Source of the DNA: Cephalopachus bancanus
Taxonomy: Eukaryota; Chordata; Mammalia; Primates; Tarsiidae
NCBI GenBank assembly: GCA_027257055.1
Contig: JAPVLO010000520.1
Span: 496,001 to 560,000 of the forward strand
DNA: 64,000 bases
Direction: 5' to 3'
This document shows, piece by piece, positions 60,646-64,000 of the stretch. A program made the translations under genes and the position numbers. The notes beneath the pieces are model-generated. The model was given only the letters and a program-made list of their open reading frames with translations, ran no database searches and had not been told where the DNA came from. Numbering within the stretch: the first letter of the stretch is position 1; each line of letters begins with the position of its first letter.

Positions 60646-60925
60646 AGGAGTCTCACTCTGTTGGCCAGGCTGGAGTGCAGTGACATGCTCATGGACACCC
60701 GCAGCTTTGACCTACTGGACTCAGGTGATCCTTCCGCCTTAGCCTTCTAAGTAGCTAGAACTACAGCAGTATGCCACCACGCCCGGCTAAGTTTTTTATT
60801 TACTGTGGAGATGAGGTCTTGCCAAGTTGCCCAGGCTGATCTCAAACCCCTGGGCTCACAATCCTCTCCCCTCCAACTCCCAAAGTGCTGGGACCCTAAA
60901 CAGAAACCCTGCACCCAATAGCTGT
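60643..60925 (-). repeat. Alu SINE, antisense
   Basis: GGAGTCTCACTCTGTTGGCC to CCAAAGTGCTGGGACC; the 5' end of the element is degraded. Confidence 0.9.
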
Positions 60926-61159
60926 CACTCACCATCTTGCCTCTGTTACACCTCTGGCCCTCATCAACTGTTATTCTATTTTTTGTCTCTATAGATTTGC
61001 CTCTTCTAGACGTTTCAAATAACATAAAAATTTAAGACCATAAATTTCCCTTTAAGTACTTTTTTGACTGGATTCCACAAATTTTGCTATTTAGTATTTT
61101 TTATTAGTTTTCAGTATATTTAATTTCGATTATGTTTCCTTTTTCTTTTCTTTCTTTTT

Positions 61160-61312
61160 TTAAACATATTTTTTATTTTAAAATTGTGGGGTACAGTTAA
61201 GGGTTAGGTATACAAATATGCATCGTTCAGGCACCCTTGTTGATAAGGAGTGTCCCCCCATCCGCAGACAGATATTGACTACCGTTAATCCCACCACCCT
61301 TGCCCTCCCTGC
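61160..61312 (-). repeat. Truncated L1 3' tail
   Basis: Poly(T)-rich head, TTGTGGGGTACAGTTAAGGG, TATACAAATATGC and GCACCCTTGTTGATAAGGAG. Confidence 0.82.
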
Positions 61313-61321
61313 CCCCCCCCC

Positions 61322-61397
61322 TTTTTTTTGAGAAAGCAGGATTTATTGAGAGAACAGAATAGTCCCCACAGTGGGAGGGGACCTGAAGGGGTTGCCT
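61322..61397 (-). mobile_element. Short polyadenylated LTR-end-like retroposon
   Basis: On the minus strand: GCAACCCCTTCAGGTCCCC, TCCCACTGTGGGGA, CTCAATAAATCCTGC then an A-run. It resembles the R-region end of a retroviral-type LTR transcript terminating after its poly(A) signal. A related copy is at 63576-63641. Confidence 0.55.
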
Positions 61398-61949
61398 ATG
61401 CTTCCTTTTTAAACCCATGAATTATTAGAAGTATGCTTTAAAATTTCCAAACATGATTTTTTAAAAAAATGTTATCTTGTTATTTAGTTCTATCTTTATT
61501 GCATTTGGGGCAAATAAAGTGATCCTTGGAAACTTGTTAAGACCTGCTTTATGGCAAAGTTCATGATCAATTATTGTAAATGTTTTATGTATGCTTGAGA
61601 AGAAAGTATATTCTTTCATTACTAGGTGCAGAATTCTGTATATGTTCATCAAATCAACTTGTTGATCTCATTGCTCACTATTCTTTTTTTTAAGCACTTT
61701 ATTTTGAAAAATGATGGACTGACATAAAAATTGCATATTTAATGTATTTAACTTTTGAGGTTGGAGATAAGTATATACCCATAAAACTGTCACCAAAATC
61801 TATGCCATCAACCTATTCGTTACTTTGAACATTTTTCTTCTGCTCTTTTTATTTTTGTATTATTATTATTATTTGGAGGGAGAATGAGGACACAATGTAA
61901 GATCTTCACTTTCAGCAAATATTTTGGTACACAACAATACTATATCTAA

Positions 61950-62040
61950 AAAATTTTTATTATGCAGATGTGGGGTACAATTCAGGGTTAGGTATACAAA
62001 TGTTCATTATGCAGGTACCCCTGTTATGCCCCTCCCTCCT
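61950..62040 (-). repeat. Truncated L1 3' tail
   Basis: GATGTGGGGTACAATTCAGGG, TATACAAATGTTCATTATGC, GTACCCCTGTTATGCCCC. Confidence 0.82.
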
Positions 62041-62589
62041 TCACTATTCTTTATCTTTACTATTTTTTGTTCTCTTTGTCCTTTAAATACTTTAGAGAAG
62101 TATATTGAATCTCCTATGGGATTGTTTATTTGTTCATTTGTTTTTATAGTTTCATAACTTTTTTATTAAATACTTTGAGATTACTATATTAAATACCTAC
62201 ACATTTAGAATTTTTTGGTGAATTGAACTTTTTAATCATTACTTTAAAAGCCTTTATTTTAAAATAGTTGTATATTTACAGGGAATTGCAGAAATAGAAC
62301 AGAGAGGTCTTCTGTACCCTTCTTCACACAATTTCTTCCAGTTGTTACATCTTACATGACTATAGTACAATTTCAAAATTAGGAAATTGACATTGGTATA
62401 ACATACGGCATCTAGTTCTATACTATTTTATCACACCACTACAATCAAGATATAGAACTATCCCATCACCACAAAGATCTTTTTGCTGTCCCTTTCTAGC
62501 TAATACACACTACGCACTCCGCCATCCCTAACCCCTGGCAAGCACAAATCTGTCCTTCCATATCTCTATAATTTTTTTCATTTTAAGAA

Positions 62590-63561
62590 TGTTATACAAG
62601 GAACTCAAACAACTCAACAGCAAGAAAACATAATCCTATTAAAAGTGGGAATAAACTTTCTTCTTAAGCATATGTAGACCATTTTCAATAACGAATCATG
62701 AACTTGGCCATAAAAAATCTAAACAGACATTTCTGAAAAGAAGACATACACACAGCCAACAGGTATATTTTTAAAAAGCTTAACATCATTAATCATCAGG
62801 GGAATGAGAGTCAAAACCACAATGAAATATCAGTTAATATGGCTATGGCCTTTATCAAAAAGGCAAAAAATAAATGCTGGTGATGACAGAAAAGGAAACT
62901 CATATATCATTGTAGTACAGCCATTATAAAAAAAACTATAAAGTTTCTCAGAAAACTAAAATTATAACTACCACATGATCCAACAATTCCACTATTGAGT
63001 ATTTATTCTAAGGGAAGGAAATCAGTGTATCAATAGGATACCTGCACTCCCATGTTTATTGCAGCACTATTTACAATAGCCAAGATATGGAATCAACCTA
63101 TCCATCAATGGATAAATGGATATAGAAAAAAACTCTGTTATTTGCAGTAATATGAATGGAAATGGAGGTCATTATGTTACGTGAAATAATCCAAGCAGAG
63201 AAAGACAAGTATCACATGTTCTCACTTATACATGGGAGTTAAAAAAGTGGACCTCATGGAGGTAGAGAGTAGAATGATAGTTATCAAAGGCTGGGAAGGA
63301 GAGAGTGAGGTTGGTTATTGAGTACAAAAATACAGTTAGAAGGATTATGTTCTAGTATTTGATAGCACAATAGAGTGATTATAGTTAATAATAATATAAT
63401 ATATACTTCAGAATAGCTAGAAGAGAAGATTTGAAATGTTCCCAACACGAGACAATAAGTGTTTGAGGTGATGGATACCCTAAATATCCTGATTTGGTCA
63501 TTGCACATGTATCAAAATATCATATGTACCCCCAATATATGTATAATTATTATATATTGCT
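62590..63561 (+). repeat. 5'-truncated L1, sense, older subfamily
   Basis: ORF2 3' part and 3' UTR: AAGGAACTCAAACAACTCAA, ATGATCCAACAATTCCACTA, CACATGTTCTCACTTATAC, GCACATGTATCAAAATATC and TATGTACCCCCAATATATG. Frames are closed by stops. Confidence 0.9.
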
Positions 63562-63575
63562 AAAAAAGTAAAGCT

Positions 63576-63641
63576 GGGCAACCCTTTTGGGTCCCCTCCC
63601 ACTGTGGGAGCTTTTCTGTCCTCTTACTAAATCCTGCTTTA
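63576..63641 (+). mobile_element. Short LTR-end-like retroposon with target duplication
   Basis: About 65 bp: GGGCAACCCTTTTGGGTCCC, TCCCACTGTGGGAGC, TACTAAATCCTGC then an A-run. Flanked by perfect 14-bp repeats AAAAAAGTAAAGCT at 63562-63575 and 63642-63655. The poly(A) tail plus target duplication indicate LINE-machinery insertion of a short RNA. Confidence 0.75.
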
Positions 63642-63852
63642 AAAAAAGTAAAGCTAAAATGGAATCATATCGTTTGTGACATTTTTAGATTTCTTGGATC
63701 AGTCAATATAATCCCTTTGAGATCCATCCAAGTTGTTTTGTGTATCAATAGTTCATTCCTTTGTATTGCCAAGTAGTATTCCATGGTATGAATGGAACAC
63801 TGTGTGTTTAACCATTCATGTATTCTTTATCTTTAATAATGCATTTTGTTGG

Positions 63853-64000
63853 CCGGTCGTGGTGGCTCGCATCTATGATCCCAGCACTTTGGGAGGCCAA
63901 GGTGAGAGGATTGCCTGAGCCCACAGGTTCGAGATCAGCCTGGGCAACTTGGCAAGACAGCATTTCTACAATAAATGAAAAAATTAGCCGGGTGTGGTGG
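63853..64000 (+). repeat. Alu SINE, cut by the window end
   Basis: GGCCGGTCGTGGTGGCTCGC through the first monomer to TTAGCCGGGTGTGGTGG at the last base. Confidence 0.93.

Larger units (their letters stand above)
57700..61680 (-). repeat. Old antisense L1 mosaic
   Basis: Discontinuous reverse-complement L1 ORF2 wording: TTTATTGAATAGAAATTC near 58003, CTCGTAAAATGCATTGGAGAG near 59941, ACTGGATTCCACAAATTTTG near 61048 and GTTATTTAGTTCTATC near 61479. Later insertions split it: an Alu/L1 nest, another Alu, an L1 tail and a short LTR-like retroposon. Confidence 0.65.

Overview
This is a repeat-rich mammalian, almost certainly primate, X-chromosome window carrying part of the ARMCX (armadillo-repeat, X-linked) cluster. 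Two intact single-coding-exon genes are present: ARMCX6 on the minus strand (26584-27486, 300 aa) and ARMCX3 on the plus strand (36009-37148, 379 aa), divergently arranged. Dimeric Alu elements with clean target-site duplications make it a primate. The Alu sub-sequences and the recurring 3' tail of the local L1 family do not look like the usual human young subfamilies, and I infer a strepsirrhine (lemur/loris-type) genome with moderate confidence.

Layout. 1-4900: old antisense L1-like sequence with Alus. 4945-6960: a diverged, inverted copy of the ARMCX6 5' flank, with a recognisable but decayed promoter and exon 1. 6961-13414: left arm of a large inverted repeat, starting inside a second, 5'-incomplete ARMCX6 copy. 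13415-20655: a 7.2 kb spacer holding a third copy of an arm segment, an L1 fragment, a MER20-like element, an L2 end, a small inverted repeat and an Alu. 20656-27111: right arm, ending inside ARMCX6. 27112-29230: the unduplicated-looking 5' half of ARMCX6, its 5' UTR, intron and promoter. 29240-33840: intergenic. 33850-37600: ARMCX3. 37600-64000: a gene-poor, AT-rich, retrotransposon-dominated stretch with no gene I can support.

The main point of interest is the palindrome. Inner 6.45 kb arms are nearly identical (one amino-acid difference in 175 shared ARMCX6 codons), yet homology continues outward for about 2 kb at a much lower, paralogue-like identity. The step falls inside the ARMCX6 coding exon in homologous register. 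This suggests an old tail-to-tail ARMCX6 duplication whose inner part has been homogenised by gene conversion while the outer part of the left copy decayed (promoter CRE and E-box lost, N-terminal half gone). The arms also carry matching copies of a U1 snRNA retropseudogene and an Alu. The intact ARMCX6 copy has lost its proximal AATAAA signal, which the broken copy retains.

ARMCX3 and ARMCX6 share a homologous promoter module (CRE-like TGACGT plus E-box CACGTGAC), the same exon 1 / intron / terminal coding exon layout and the same N-terminal membrane anchor, so they are likely co-regulated paralogues acting at the mitochondrial outer membrane.
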